From: a bacterium
Lineage (GTDB): Bacteria; Myxococcota_A; Bradymonadia; REDH01
Reading direction: 5' to 3'
Assembly: GCA_030427825.1 (NCBI GenBank)
Contig: JAUICO010000025.1
Span: 1 to 48,081 of the forward strand
DNA length: 48,081 nt
A program made the position numbers and the translations under genes. Shown piece after piece: positions 1 to 8,787 of this stretch. The notes under the pieces were generated by a model, which was not told the DNA's origin, searched no databases, and worked only from the letters and a program-made list of their open reading frames with translations. Numbering within the stretch: the stretch's first letter is position 1; every line of letters begins with the position of its first letter.

Positions 1-192
1 GTCCTCGATCGTGGTGTCCCCGATCGTGGTGTCCTGTGTCGAAGTATCGTCGGAACCGTCGTCCGACCCGGAGGTGTCACGCGCGTCATCCACTCTGCGC
101 ACATCGTCCGCGAAGCCGTTCGTATTGTCGTCGCCACCACCGCCGCAGCTGCAAAGCAGCACAAAGGCAGCACCCGTCAAATATCGTCGCAT
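1..192 (-). CDS. Lipoprotein, N-terminal part only (runs off left edge)
   Basis: An open frame of 64 codons starts with ATG at 190-192 and continues past the left edge. The start has a good ribosome site: GGAGG lies 5 bases upstream. The N-terminus has two Arg, a short hydrophobic stretch and a lipobox-like L-C-S-C, so it should be a signal-peptidase-II lipoprotein. It is followed by four Gly and a linker rich in Asp, Thr and Ser. The last visible part repeats the unit D-T-T-I, encoded by two near-identical 14-base units at about 7-34. This linker style recurs in the lipoproteins at 3413, 9418 and 10994, so the functional domain is presumably the unseen C-terminal part. The 192-base gap upstream (193-384) holds no other gene. 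Function unknown. Confidence 0.75.
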   Translation of the reverse strand, partial: MRRYLTGAAFVLLCSCGGGGDDNTNGFADDVRRVDDARDTSGSDDGSDDTSTQDTTIGDTTIED

Positions 193-384
193 CAGGCCCT
201 CCGAAGGCGCAGAATCGCACGGTACGAAGTGGCCCGCAAGTCGCAGCGTCTCGCAATCCTCTGCGCTCCACGGCAGCGTCGGGGGCGAGCGCGACCGCCG
301 CGTGTCCCCGAAACAAAAAGTGCGGCGATCGCGCTTGATGTACCTCTCGTTGTCGGGTTCGCAGTGGGTGAAAGAATTTTCGAA

Positions 385-1407
385 TTACCTGAATGAAATG
401 CAGACTTTTCCGAAGTGACGGGCTGCGGCGAGGTGTTCGAAGGCGCCGACGCTGTCGTCAAAGTCGAAGATGCGGTCGATGACGGGTCGCACTTCGTGCT
501 GCGCAATCGCCCGGTTCATGGCTTCGAATCCGTCGCGGCTGCCGACGATGATTCCCTGCAGGCGGATGTTGTTCATCAGGATGGGGATGACATTTACGGG
601 TTGCACTGCGCCCGCGAGCACTCCGATAACGCTGACGTGGCCGCCGACGCGTACGGCCTTGAGAGACTGCGCGAGGGTTCCGGCGCCCCCAACCTCGACG
701 ACGTGATCGACACCGACGCCGCCGGTGAAGTCGCGAGCCATCCGGCCCCACTCGCGGACTTCTGCGTAGTTGATGACGTGGTCTGCGCCGAGCTCCTGCG
801 CCCGCTCCAGTTTTTCACCACTGCTTGAGGTGATGATGACGCGCGCACCGAGTAGTTTTGCGAAGCGAAGTGCGAATATCGAGACCCCGCCGGTTCCCTG
901 CAGGAGCACGGTGTCGCCGGGGCCCACGTCCCCCTGGGTAACGAGAGAGGTCCATGCTGTGAGCGCCGCGCAGGGCAGGGTGGCGGCTTCCGTGTCGCTG
1001 AGCAGCTCGGGGACCCGCACTACACCTTCTTCGTCCAGCACCCGTTCGGCGGAGAGCATGCCGTCGACCGGTCCACCGAGGGTCGACCGGATCCGCTCTC
1101 GGGTCGGAGCGCCTGAAGTCCAGCCCTGTGCGAAGATGCCGGCGACGCGATCGCCGACGGCCACACGAGAGACTCTCGAGCCGACCTCGACGACTTCGCC
1201 GACGCCGTCAGACAGAGGCACCAGGGGCAGGGGTTGTTTGGGGTTGTACTGGCCGCGGACCATCAGGATGTCGCGGTAGTTGAGTGAGCACGCACGCATG
1301 CGAACGCGCACTTCGTAGTGTCCGAGGGGCTGCTGCTCTCGCGCGATGGGTTTCAGGTTCTCAATACCGAATTGATCGACCACTGCGTAGGCGGCAACAG
1401 TATTCAC
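385..1407 (-). CDS. Zinc-independent medium-chain dehydrogenase/quinone-oxidoreductase-type protein
   Basis: This 340-residue cytoplasmic enzyme belongs to the medium-chain dehydrogenase/reductase superfamily. The N-terminal GroES-like domain (about 30-140) carries CSLNYRD where zinc enzymes have the catalytic Cys-His pair, so a catalytic zinc is unlikely. The Rossmann domain has GTGGVS near residue 171, then a TSSS segment and the typical GADHVINY. The C-terminus, with HFGKV, is typical of the family, and the length is normal. It probably reduces a carbonyl or quinone with NAD(P)H; the substrate cannot be read from the sequence. The start is GTG, chosen because GGAG lies 7 bases upstream. 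It is divergent from the DUF2461 gene with only 54 bases between start codons, so the promoters must overlap or be shared. Confidence 0.85.
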   Translation of the reverse strand: MNTVAAYAVVDQFGIENLKPIAREQQPLGHYEVRVRMRACSLNYRDILMVRGQYNPKQPLPLVPLSDGVGEVVEVGSRVSRVAVGDRVAGIFAQGWTSGAPTRERIRSTLGGPVDGMLSAERVLDEEGVVRVPELLSDTEAATLPCAALTAWTSLVTQGDVGPGDTVLLQGTGGVSIFALRFAKLLGARVIITSSSGEKLERAQELGADHVINYAEVREWGRMARDFTGGVGVDHVVEVGGAGTLAQSLKAVRVGGHVSVIGVLAGAVQPVNVIPILMNNIRLQGIIVGSRDGFEAMNRAIAQHEVRPVIDRIFDFDDSVGAFEHLAAARHFGKVCISFR

Positions 1408-1461
1408 TTAGCGACTCCGTTAAGTTATCTTCGAGCGACCGACGCAACCCGGAGGCAGTCG

Positions 1462-2154
1462 ATGGCATTTACAGGCTTCTCAGAAGAGACTCTGCGCTTC
1501 TTTGTCGACCTTGAGATGAATAACAACAAGCGGTGGTTCGACGACAACCGCGCTCGCTATGATGAGCATGTCCTCGCCCCGACGCGGGCGTTCATCGAGG
1601 CCGCAGGAGAGCGCATTCGAGAGTTTGCTCCGGACATCATTGCGGAGCCGAAGGTCAACAGGTCGATGTTCCGCATCAACCGGGACACCCGCTTCAGTAC
1701 GGACAAGACACCGTACAAGACGAATGTCGCGGTGATCATGTGGGAGGGGCGGCGCAAACGGATGGAGAGCGCCGGCTTCTACTTTCATCTGGAGCCTGAC
1801 GCCGTGATGATCGGAGGCGGCATTTACGCCTTTGCCCCATATATGCTGGGTCCATGGCGCGAAGCGGTGGCCGACGCGAAGCGCGGCGCGGCTCTTGAGA
1901 AAGCCATAGCTACGGTCGAAGCGGCTGGACTTTCCATCCGCGGAGACAGCTACAAGCGCGTGCCGAAGGGGTACGATGCAGAGCATCCACGCGGAGAGCT
2001 ACTGAAAAAGAAAGGGCTTCACTACGGCGTCGAGCGTCAGGAGCCCACAGAGGTCCTGTTCACGCCGGAGTTCGTGGACGTGGCGGTAGAACGCTTTCGC
2101 ACCGGCGCGGAGCTTCATCGATGGCTGGTGGATTTCACGGAGTCGATCGACTGA
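1462..2154 (+). CDS. DUF2461 family protein
   Basis: A 230-residue protein of the DUF2461/TIGR02453 family, recognised from the start (MAFTGFSEETLRFF), the NNNKRWFDDNR segment, the MFRINRDTRFSTDKTPYKTN core and the C-terminal half with GGGIYAFAP. The family is widespread in bacteria and fungi and its biochemical role is not established. The frame is open further upstream to 1318, but ATG at 1462 is preferred because GGAGG lies just before it and homologues begin with this motif. There is no signal peptide, so it should be cytoplasmic. It is divergent from the MDR oxidoreductase and convergent with the esterase downstream. Confidence 0.9.
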   Translation: MAFTGFSEETLRFFVDLEMNNNKRWFDDNRARYDEHVLAPTRAFIEAAGERIREFAPDIIAEPKVNRSMFRINRDTRFSTDKTPYKTNVAVIMWEGRRKRMESAGFYFHLEPDAVMIGGGIYAFAPYMLGPWREAVADAKRGAALEKAIATVEAAGLSIRGDSYKRVPKGYDAEHPRGELLKKKGLHYGVERQEPTEVLFTPEFVDVAVERFRTGAELHRWLVDFTESID

Positions 2155-2157
2155 GCG

Positions 2158-2207
2158 CGGGTCGTCGAAGTTGCGCGAAGCGCGGCTCGTCGAAGGTGCG
2201 CGACCCG
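2158..2207. terminator. Inverted repeat with internal direct repeats between convergent genes
   Basis: CGGGTCG (2158-2164) is the exact complement of CGACCCG (2201-2207). Between and across these arms lies a 17-base unit occurring twice, at 2162-2178 and 2187-2203, with one mismatch and a 25-base period. The element fills the 100-base gap between the convergent DUF2461 and esterase genes, so a bidirectional terminator role is plausible. There is no T-run, so this is inference from position and structure. Confidence 0.35.
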
Positions 2208-2254
2208 TCCCGCGCCCTGCCACGTCTGCGCCGGCTGCCTGGCTGTGTCCCAGC

Positions 2255-3184
2255 TTAGGGGCTGCTCGGCAGTTCGTTGAGAAAGCTGTTGCATGAGCGC
2301 ATGGCGGCGTCGGCTTCGCTGAGCACCAGAGAAAACACGTGCCAGACGTGTGGCATCGACTCCCAGCGCTCTGTGCGTCCCGCGACCCCGGCTGCGTCCA
2401 GGAGTTCGTGCAACGCGAGCCCGTCCTTGAGCAACATGTCGCGCTCGCCCACCTGATTCAGAACCGGCGGCAGGCCGCCCAGGTCCTTCTTCAGCGGTGT
2501 GTGTTTGGATGCCCACTCCGTGGATACGAACGCGCCACGACGCAGAGAATCTGCACGCCTCGGCGAGAGCAGGAAGTCTTCGTCCTGACGATTGGGTGGT
2601 GGGAGCTCCTCTGCCCAGTCCACCCATGGACAGAGTAGAAGAAGCGCCTCGGGCATCGGGAGTCCGCGATCTCGCAATTCGAGGGCCAGCTCGAGGCTCA
2701 ACGCGCCACCAGCAGAGTCGCCGGCAAGTACCAGCTCACCGACCATCAGATCGCTTCGGGTAAGAGCGTCGTGGAAAGCCAGCGCGTCCTCCAGCGCAGC
2801 CGGGTAGCGATGCTCCGGCGCAAGGCGGTAGTCGAATACGATCACACGCGACTGCGTCGCCGCACACAGGTGGCGTGTGGTCGAGCGGTGGCTGCTCGGC
2901 GAGCCGTACACGAACCCACCGCCGTGGCTGTAGAGGATGGTGCGTCGCGGCGCCCCGCCACGGGGGTCGTGAATCTCTACACGAAAGCCTCCCAACTCTG
3001 ATTTCGTTGTGTGTGCCCCGGGCTTCCGAAGTGCGCCGAATCGGTCGAACAGACTGCGGAAGAGGCCGAATCGGTCTCGGTCTGCCGCACGGTTCAGGAA
3101 GGGATCGAGCACGCCCCTCACAACGGAACCCGTCGCGTTCAGTCGCCATGCAGGCGTGATTCGAGGCTGCGTTTCCAGCTTCAT
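2255..3184 (-). CDS. HSL-type alpha/beta-hydrolase (carboxylesterase/lipase)
   Basis: A 309-residue serine hydrolase of the hormone-sensitive-lipase branch (Abhydrolase_3). The oxyanion-hole motif HGGG is at 87-90 followed by FVYGS. The nucleophile elbow GDSAGG places Ser157. DYRLAPEHRYPA is the classic segment after strand 5. Asp249 (GERD) and His279 (MPHVWH) are the likely acid and base, so the triad looks complete. It should hydrolyse short to medium acyl esters. No convincing signal peptide is seen. The ATG at 3184 is used; upstream lies a divergent control region with a long inverted repeat (3239-3283) shared with the RCC1 lipoprotein gene. Confidence 0.9.
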   Translation of the reverse strand: MKLETQPRITPAWRLNATGSVVRGVLDPFLNRAADRDRFGLFRSLFDRFGALRKPGAHTTKSELGGFRVEIHDPRGGAPRRTILYSHGGGFVYGSPSSHRSTTRHLCAATQSRVIVFDYRLAPEHRYPAALEDALAFHDALTRSDLMVGELVLAGDSAGGALSLELALELRDRGLPMPEALLLLCPWVDWAEELPPPNRQDEDFLLSPRRADSLRRGAFVSTEWASKHTPLKKDLGGLPPVLNQVGERDMLLKDGLALHELLDAAGVAGRTERWESMPHVWHVFSLVLSEADAAMRSCNSFLNELPSSP

Positions 3185-3238
3185 GATTTCTCGGCGAGCA
3201 TTGTGATTGCACCTGGTGCGCGAAGGCCGGGAGCATGC

Positions 3239-3283
3239 CCTTCGCCGGCGACATCATACCGGTATGTTCGCCGTTCGCGAAGG
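3239..3283. promoter_or_regulatory. 45-base interrupted inverted repeat in a divergent control region
   Basis: The element has three nested paired blocks: CCTTCGC (3239-3245) with GCGAAGG (3277-3283), CGGCGA (3246-3251) with TCGCCG (3268-3273), and the perfect 12-base palindrome CATACC|GGTATG (3255-3266). Together these make 19 pairs with only small bulges (3 against 1 and 0 against 3 bases) and no real loop. It lies 55 bases upstream of the esterase start and about 130 upstream of the RCC1 lipoprotein start. A symmetric operator or cruciform is plausible. A second GCGAAGG at 3220-3226 could compete for the left arm. Confidence 0.5.
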
Positions 3284-3412
3284 ATACTGCCACCGCGCGC
3301 TGTCGGGACGCTCTGAGTGGACGCACCACTAACACTCCTATACTGTTTGCATTGCGGTCACGGTCTTACGAATTCGGTGCTCTCATGTGTGCCGACAGCA
3401 ACGGTAGTCAGG

Positions 3413-4864
3413 ATGATGCAGCGAATCACGAGCCCTGGAGTTCTGTTTGCCGTGCCCGCGGCACTTCTTGTCCTCACAGTCCTCGTCACCGGACTCGGTC
3501 TGGGCGCGTGCGGCACCACTTCAACCGACGACGACGCCGGGGATGCGGACAACGGTGACACTCCCGGGGATGCGGACAACGGCGACACCCCCGGGGATAC
3601 GGACGCTCTCAGCGACACCGACGCGGCCGACTGCGGTAACGGTATCGTTGAAGGGGATGAAGAGTGCGACGATGGCAATGATGTCGCCGGCGACGGGTGC
3701 TTCCTGTGCCACAACTCTGCCGCAGCGATGTGCACCACAAGTGCCGACTGTCCGAGCTCGCAACTATGCGCGGGAACAGCCTGCACCTGTGTGGTACAGC
3801 TCTTCGGCAATTCGTACATCCGCAGCGACGGTACCGTCGTCACCCAGGGCCTGTCCGCGGGGACCACGCTTGAGACGGCGGACGGCGACGTGATCGATGA
3901 CGCCGTGCAGGGCGCCGCATACTACCAACACTCATGTGTGCTTCGAAGCGACGGGACAGTCTGGTGCTGGGGCCAGAGCGCGAATGATCACAATCGGAAC
4001 GGTGAGCTGGGCGATGGGACCGTCGGGTCGTCACGTGGCCTTCGGGTTGCGGGCCCGGTGCTTGTCGCCGCCGACACTCCTCTGACCGGGATCGCTCGGT
4101 TGGATCCCGGCGTGGGTGCCTGCCAGTCTTTCAGCACGCTCTGCGCAGTCGCCACGGACGGCGCCGTGTGGTGCTGGGGCAAGGACGGCGCCGGGACCCT
4201 TCGGAACGGCCCGAACGCCGATTCCAATTTTGCGACCCGGATCTATTCCAACAGCACCACACCCATCGTTGGTGTCGATGCGGTCGCACATGACGCAGGC
4301 GACGATGGATGTGTCCTGGTCGGCGGCACCGTCTCCTGCTGGGGCTTCAACACCAGCGGCGTGCTGGGGACGGGGGATGCGTTGCCAAGAGACTACCCGA
4401 CCCCGGTCGCGGGGCTTCCGACAGATGTGGTCGCGATCGGAATGGGCCTGCACCACACATGCGCGCTCACCAACGGGCAGGTCTACTGCTGGGGGGCAGA
4501 CGGCTCTGCGGGTGCAGGCCCGGACGAAGTCGACGACAACTGCTTCGGCTGCCAGTACGACCCGGTACTTGTGCGCACTGAGACGGGTCCCCTCGAAGAC
4601 GTCGAAGAGCTTATGGTCGGCTTCTCGGCGTCGTGCGCAGTCCGAAGCGACGGGGCAGTGTTCTGCTGGGGCGGCGACCCGCCGACCCTACGCGACACGA
4701 ACCAGTACTACGCGGTTGAGATCCAGCTCGACAGCGGCTCCGGCATGTTTACGCAGCTCTGCTCCAACAACTCACTGCCCTCGAACCTGCTTCGCCTCAA
4801 CGAAGCCGGTCAGATAGCCCGGGACAATCTGGACCCCTTTGATCCCAGATGCGACGGCCTGTAG
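3413..4864 (+). CDS. RCC1-repeat lipoprotein with a cysteine-rich repeat
   Basis: A 483-residue secreted lipoprotein. A long hydrophobic signal ends in the lipobox LGAC near residue 33. A linker follows with the 9-residue unit GDADNGDTP repeated in tandem, then one 'CGNG..EGDEECDDGN' cysteine-rich repeat of the kind common in myxobacterial surface proteins. The rest is a beta-propeller-like region of at least five RCC1-type units, each centred on a V-W/F/Y-C-WG motif (VWCWG, VSCWG, VYCWG, VFCWG) with a paired Cys in 'C(A/V)(V/L)'. Such propellers usually bind other proteins; no enzyme motif is seen. The frame is open from 3317, but ATG at 3413 gives a proper signal peptide. A possible -10 TATACT is at 3339-3344, with a weak -35 TGGACG at 3318-3323. 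Confidence 0.85.
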   Translation: MMQRITSPGVLFAVPAALLVLTVLVTGLGLGACGTTSTDDDAGDADNGDTPGDADNGDTPGDTDALSDTDAADCGNGIVEGDEECDDGNDVAGDGCFLCHNSAAAMCTTSADCPSSQLCAGTACTCVVQLFGNSYIRSDGTVVTQGLSAGTTLETADGDVIDDAVQGAAYYQHSCVLRSDGTVWCWGQSANDHNRNGELGDGTVGSSRGLRVAGPVLVAADTPLTGIARLDPGVGACQSFSTLCAVATDGAVWCWGKDGAGTLRNGPNADSNFATRIYSNSTTPIVGVDAVAHDAGDDGCVLVGGTVSCWGFNTSGVLGTGDALPRDYPTPVAGLPTDVVAIGMGLHHTCALTNGQVYCWGADGSAGAGPDEVDDNCFGCQYDPVLVRTETGPLEDVEELMVGFSASCAVRSDGAVFCWGGDPPTLRDTNQYYAVEIQLDSGSGMFTQLCSNNSLPSNLLRLNEAGQIARDNLDPFDPRCDGL

Positions 4865-4893
4865 TCCCCGGCGGGCGCTGCAATCCCGAACGA

Positions 4894-4912
4894 GGCCGCG
4901 TGCACCGCGGCC
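4894..4912. terminator. GC-rich hairpin between convergent genes
   Basis: GGCCGCG (4894-4900) pairs perfectly with CGCGGCC (4906-4912) around a 5-base loop. It sits 30 bases after the stop of the RCC1 lipoprotein and 65 bases after the stop of the convergent methyltransferase, so it could end transcription from both sides. There is no T-run on either strand. Confidence 0.45.
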
Positions 4913-4976
4913 CCGCCAACATCCGAAGTGGACCGTCTGCCCGGGAACCGAGCTCTTAGGCAGAGACGACTGCGCA

Positions 4977-5831
4977 TCATACGGTGGCGTGCACCACACG
5001 CAGGGGCGCCGGTCCCCGGCTGATCGGAATGTCGACTTCGCCTGCCATCTCGCGAGGGAGAATCGCCCGCGCGTCTGCGAAGCCCGCCTCCCGCAACTCA
5101 CGCTCTGCCATGTCAGCATCTTCGAAATGCACATGGACGCGGCCGCGCGCAAACACGCTCAATGCGCGGCGAAACACACGAGCCGTCAGGTACGAGTCCA
5201 ACTCGGCGGCGACCCCCAGATCGCAGAGGTAGGTTCCCGAAGGAAAGGCCTTCAGGCAGCGAGCGAAACGCTCCCACATGCCCCGCACGGACTCCGGATC
5301 GAAGTAGTTCACCAGGCCCTCCGTGATGATCGCCGTCGGCCTTGTGGAGTCGAGCAGGTCGGCGGCTGCCCCGAAGAGACTGTCCGGGCCGTGATCCGCC
5401 AGGGCATTGATCTCGCGCAATATGTGACCCTCACCGAGCAGTCCGGCGCTGTCCAATGTGCGTCTCTTGCGCGCGATCATGTCCGGCAGATCGCCCTCGA
5501 CGTATACAAGGCCGCGATCGCGATACTCGCTCATGAAGCGCCACCCACGGGGCGACATCCCACTGGCAATCTCAATGACCTGTTGCACTTCGCCGCTTTC
5601 GATCTTCGCGCGCAGTATGTGATCGATGATTCGATGCCGTTGCAGAAGCATCGTCTCAAGGTTCATGCCTCCATTGACCGCGCTGCTCAGGCGATTGAAG
5701 GGCTGCAGCGCGCGGTAGTAGGCGCGGCCCTGCCGTGTCTCCAGTGCCGCATGAGACATGCCGTGTCGACACCAGACGTATCCGGTGTAATGGGCGGTCG
5801 GGCTGATGCGAGAGGTATCCGGTGCTGACAT
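4977..5831 (-). CDS. Class I SAM-dependent methyltransferase, leucine-carboxyl-methyltransferase-like
   Basis: A 284-residue cytoplasmic methyltransferase. The SAM-binding loop is EIASGMSPRG (87-96); the following acidic strand end is YVEGDLPDMI (110-119), and RPTAIITEGLVNYF supplies the typical motif after strand 4. This pattern is that of the LCM/PPM1 group, used in bacteria for O-methylation of small molecules or polyketides. The substrate cannot be inferred. ATG at 5831 has AGGGGA upstream. It diverges from the FAD oxidoreductase gene across a 194-base gap with a possible TTGACT -35 element at 5946-5951 for the plus-strand gene. Nearby genes do not form a recognisable pathway with it. Confidence 0.75.
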   Translation of the reverse strand: MSAPDTSRISPTAHYTGYVWCRHGMSHAALETRQGRAYYRALQPFNRLSSAVNGGMNLETMLLQRHRIIDHILRAKIESGEVQQVIEIASGMSPRGWRFMSEYRDRGLVYVEGDLPDMIARKRRTLDSAGLLGEGHILREINALADHGPDSLFGAAADLLDSTRPTAIITEGLVNYFDPESVRGMWERFARCLKAFPSGTYLCDLGVAAELDSYLTARVFRRALSVFARGRVHVHFEDADMAERELREAGFADARAILPREMAGEVDIPISRGPAPLRVVHATV

Positions 5832-6025
5832 GCTGGTTCCCCTGACTTTCGGTCGCGACTGGTGTGCGGTTGGGCGGCGGCCTGTAGACGTGCACCAGGT
5901 AGTCTGAGCCCACGGTTCCCAAACCAGGTGCCCTCTGATGCTGTATTGACTACGATCCCCGAGCGCGGGTCAATGACGCCGAATGCGGGACCGGATGCTC
6001 GCTTCGCAGGCCGCCGGGAGGCGCA

Positions 6026-7315
6026 ATGAAGGTCGTAGTCGTAGGAGCGGGAATCGCAGGGCTCGGCGCCGGAACCTATGCGGCGCGTGCGGGCCACGAC
6101 GTGGTGGTGCTTGAGGCGTCTGACAAGGTTGGCGGTCGAGCGAAGACCCTGAAGCACCGCGGCGACATCTGCGATGTCGGCACGCAATATTATCACTCCA
6201 GCTACCGCCGGGCGATGGCTCTCATGCGTGACGTGGGCATCGACCGCACCATCGACAAGATCGCGGGCAATACACGCTATTTCGACGGTCGAGTCGAAGA
6301 TGGTTCCTTCCTGGTCGGGCATCGGCTGCCCTGGTTCAAGCCGGCCGGCGTGGGCGGCAACCTGAAGCTCTGGGCGACCGTCGTCCGACTTCTCACCGCC
6401 TACCCGATCAATACATTTGCGCTCACAAAGCGCGTTCCGAAGATCGACAATGTGAAGGCGCTCGACGTACTCGACGATCGCAATCTCGTGGAATTCTTCG
6501 TCCGTAGTCTGACGGTCGCGGGCGCCATCACCGAGCCCGAACCGACAAACGTAAGTCTGCTTCATGTGGTGCGGCTACTGCGCATCATCGTGATGACAGA
6601 CTATCTCTCTTGTCGTCACGGAAATCTGCTCCTTCATGATCAGCTCGCTGAGCGTTTGGACGTGAAACTCGAGACACCTGTGACCCGGCTGATCGTTGAG
6701 GACGACGCCGTGTGTGGCGTAGAAACGGCGAGCGGGGACGTCATCAAAGCAGACCACGTGATGGTTGCCACGCCGCCGCCGGCTGCGCTCCACTTTGTGC
6801 CCGAGGACTGGGAGGCCGAGCGCGAATTTCTCGGCTCGGTTACGATTCCTTCCTTCGCCTTTCCGACCTTCTTTCTTGACCGCCCCCTCGAAAAGAAGGT
6901 GTGGAGCTACATGTCTCCGTGGGGACAGAACAACAAGCTCAGCTGTATCCTTGATGCCGCCGAGAAGAACCCGAAGATGGCGCCCTCAGGCAAAGCGATT
7001 CTGCAGCCATGGCCTTCGTATCCGGCGTGGGAGAGTCTCAAGGACCTTGATGACGCAGGCATCACCGAGGTTGTGCTCGGCGAGCTCGACGACCTCTTTC
7101 CCGGCATCCGAGGTTGGGTAGAGCACGTCGAGGTAACGCGGCATCCCTACGCGGTTCCCTTTCACCCGGTCGGACATCAGCAGCGCGCGATGGATTTTCT
7201 GGCCGCAGCCGACAAACGCAGAGGCGTGTCATTCTGCGGTGATTACCTTTCCGGAGGCTACTTGGAGCCGGCGCTCTGGACAGCGGAGCGCGCCGTCAGT
7301 CGCCTCGCCGACTGA
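6026..7315 (+). CDS. FAD-dependent amine-oxidase/protoporphyrinogen-oxidase-like protein
   Basis: A 429-residue flavoprotein. The dinucleotide-binding motif VVGAGIAGLGAG is at residues 5-16, followed by VVVLEASDKVGGRAKT, the hallmark of the amino-oxidase/phytoene-desaturase/HemG-like superfamily. The C-terminal FAD signature is CGDYLSGGYLEPALWTAERA near 405-424. The length fits. It may act on porphyrin-type, carotenoid or amine substrates; no neighbour settles which. No signal peptide is visible, since the N-terminus is the FAD strand itself. ATG at 6026 is preceded by GGGAGG. It is followed after 62 bases by the UDP-sugar pyrophosphorylase gene on the same strand. Confidence 0.85.
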   Translation: MKVVVVGAGIAGLGAGTYAARAGHDVVVLEASDKVGGRAKTLKHRGDICDVGTQYYHSSYRRAMALMRDVGIDRTIDKIAGNTRYFDGRVEDGSFLVGHRLPWFKPAGVGGNLKLWATVVRLLTAYPINTFALTKRVPKIDNVKALDVLDDRNLVEFFVRSLTVAGAITEPEPTNVSLLHVVRLLRIIVMTDYLSCRHGNLLLHDQLAERLDVKLETPVTRLIVEDDAVCGVETASGDVIKADHVMVATPPPAALHFVPEDWEAEREFLGSVTIPSFAFPTFFLDRPLEKKVWSYMSPWGQNNKLSCILDAAEKNPKMAPSGKAILQPWPSYPAWESLKDLDDAGITEVVLGELDDLFPGIRGWVEHVEVTRHPYAVPFHPVGHQQRAMDFLAAADKRRGVSFCGDYLSGGYLEPALWTAERAVSRLAD

Positions 7316-7377
7316 TTAGAAATTCACGTTGAAGTCGTGCACACGACGTAGTCGACAGATATCCGGAGTATCCGCGG

Positions 7378-8787
7378 ATGCAGAAGACGGCCGATCGAAC
7401 ACAGGTACAAACCACACAGGACCACGATGCGATGTTTGCTCCTATCGCGGAGCTGATGCGCGATTCGGGCTGCCCCGATCTGGCCATCGACGGATTCAAA
7501 CGGCACTACAAACAGCTGCTGTCCGGAGTCTCCGGGATCATCGCCGAAAGAGACATTGAGCCGGTGGGTGAGCTCCCACATGCCGACGAGCTCGATGCCG
7601 GGCTCGAGGCGGTGGGCAGGGCGGCACTTGCAAACACCGTGGTTATCAAACTGAATGGCGGCCTGGGTACCAGCATGGGCCTGCGCCTTCCCAAGTCGCT
7701 GTTGACTGTAAAGGAGGGCTTCACTTTCCTCGATCTGATCGCTCGACAGTGTGTGCACCATGGGTGCCCTCTGGTGTTGATGGACAGCTTTGTTACGCGG
7801 GGGCCTACCCTCGATGCCCTGGCGGCGTACCCGGAGCTGGACCGCGGGCTGCCCCTGGATTTTCTCCAACATCGGGTGCCGAAGATCGATCAGGCGACGA
7901 TGCTGCCGGTTCGGTGGCCGGATGATGAAGAACTGCAATGGTGCCCGCCGGGACACGGTGACATCTACCACGCGCTTGTCACCTCGGGTTTGCTCGACGG
8001 CCTTGAGAAAGCAAACATCCGCTACGCCTTCGTCTCAAACTCCGACAACCTGGGCGCGGCTCTGGACCCTCGCATCCTCGGGCACTTTGTCTCGCGCAAT
8101 CTGCCATTCCTCATGGAGGTGGCGGATCGCACGGAAGAGGACCGGAAGGGTGGTCATCTCGCAATTCGTGGGGGTCAGCTGGTGCTGCGGGAATCCGCGC
8201 AGTGCGCGCCGGAAGACACCGCGACCTTCCAGAATGTGAGCCGCCACCGCTACTTCAATACAAACAGCCTCTGGCTGGACCTGCGCGCTGTGCGCCGTCG
8301 CCTCGACGAGGCAGGCGGCCTGATGCCCCTGCCTCTGATTCGCAACACGAAGACGGTGGATCCGCGAGATCCGAGCTCGACGCCGGTGTACCAGCTTGAG
8401 AGCGCGATGGGGGCCGCGATCGAGCTTTTCGAGGGCGCAGAGGCGCTGCGTGTATCCCGTCGTCGATTCGCGCCGGTCAAGACCACTGCGGATTTGTTGC
8501 GGGTGAGATCCGATGCGACACGGCTGACCGAAGAGTCCCATATCGTGCCGGTTCGCGACCGGGCTACGGTGATCGAACTCGATGGCAGGTACAAGCTGGT
8601 CAATGACTTCGAGACATACTTTCCCAACGGCGCGCCCTCGCTCATCGACTGCGATCGTCTCTCGATACACGGACCCTTTGTGTTCGGTGCCGGGGTACGC
8701 GTCGTTGGTGATGTGAGTCTTCGCAACGAGAGTGAAGTGCCGAAGGCGATTCCGCAGGGCGCGCTGCTCAAGGGGGAACAGCGATGA
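7378..8787 (+). CDS. UTP--sugar-1-phosphate uridylyltransferase, eukaryote-like UDPGP family
   Basis: A 469-residue cytoplasmic nucleotidyltransferase of the UDPGP family (UGP2/UAP type), not the short bacterial GalU type. The nucleotide-binding signature LNGGLGTSMG is at 92-101, with an activating Lys soon after (LPKS). Further motifs are PPGHGDIY, the sugar-binding NSDNLGA, and RRFAPVKTTADLL toward the C-terminus, followed by a short left-handed-helix-like tail. It makes UDP-glucose or a related UDP-sugar from UTP and the sugar phosphate, feeding envelope polysaccharide. GGAG lies 10 bases before the ATG; an in-frame ATG at 7432 is a weaker alternative. Its stop overlaps the next lipoprotein start by 4 bases (ATGA). 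A 14-base inverted repeat, GTCGTG-CA-CACGAC, lies upstream at 7334-7347. Confidence 0.9.
   Translation: MQKTADRTQVQTTQDHDAMFAPIAELMRDSGCPDLAIDGFKRHYKQLLSGVSGIIAERDIEPVGELPHADELDAGLEAVGRAALANTVVIKLNGGLGTSMGLRLPKSLLTVKEGFTFLDLIARQCVHHGCPLVLMDSFVTRGPTLDALAAYPELDRGLPLDFLQHRVPKIDQATMLPVRWPDDEELQWCPPGHGDIYHALVTSGLLDGLEKANIRYAFVSNSDNLGAALDPRILGHFVSRNLPFLMEVADRTEEDRKGGHLAIRGGQLVLRESAQCAPEDTATFQNVSRHRYFNTNSLWLDLRAVRRRLDEAGGLMPLPLIRNTKTVDPRDPSSTPVYQLESAMGAAIELFEGAEALRVSRRRFAPVKTTADLLRVRSDATRLTEESHIVPVRDRATVIELDGRYKLVNDFETYFPNGAPSLIDCDRLSIHGPFVFGAGVRVVGDVSLRNESEVPKAIPQGALLKGEQR

Noticed and set aside
4839..5828. Plus-strand open frame of 329 codons opposite the methyltransferase
   Set aside because: It has no recognisable domain, and the minus-strand frame has the SAM-binding motifs and a ribosome site.
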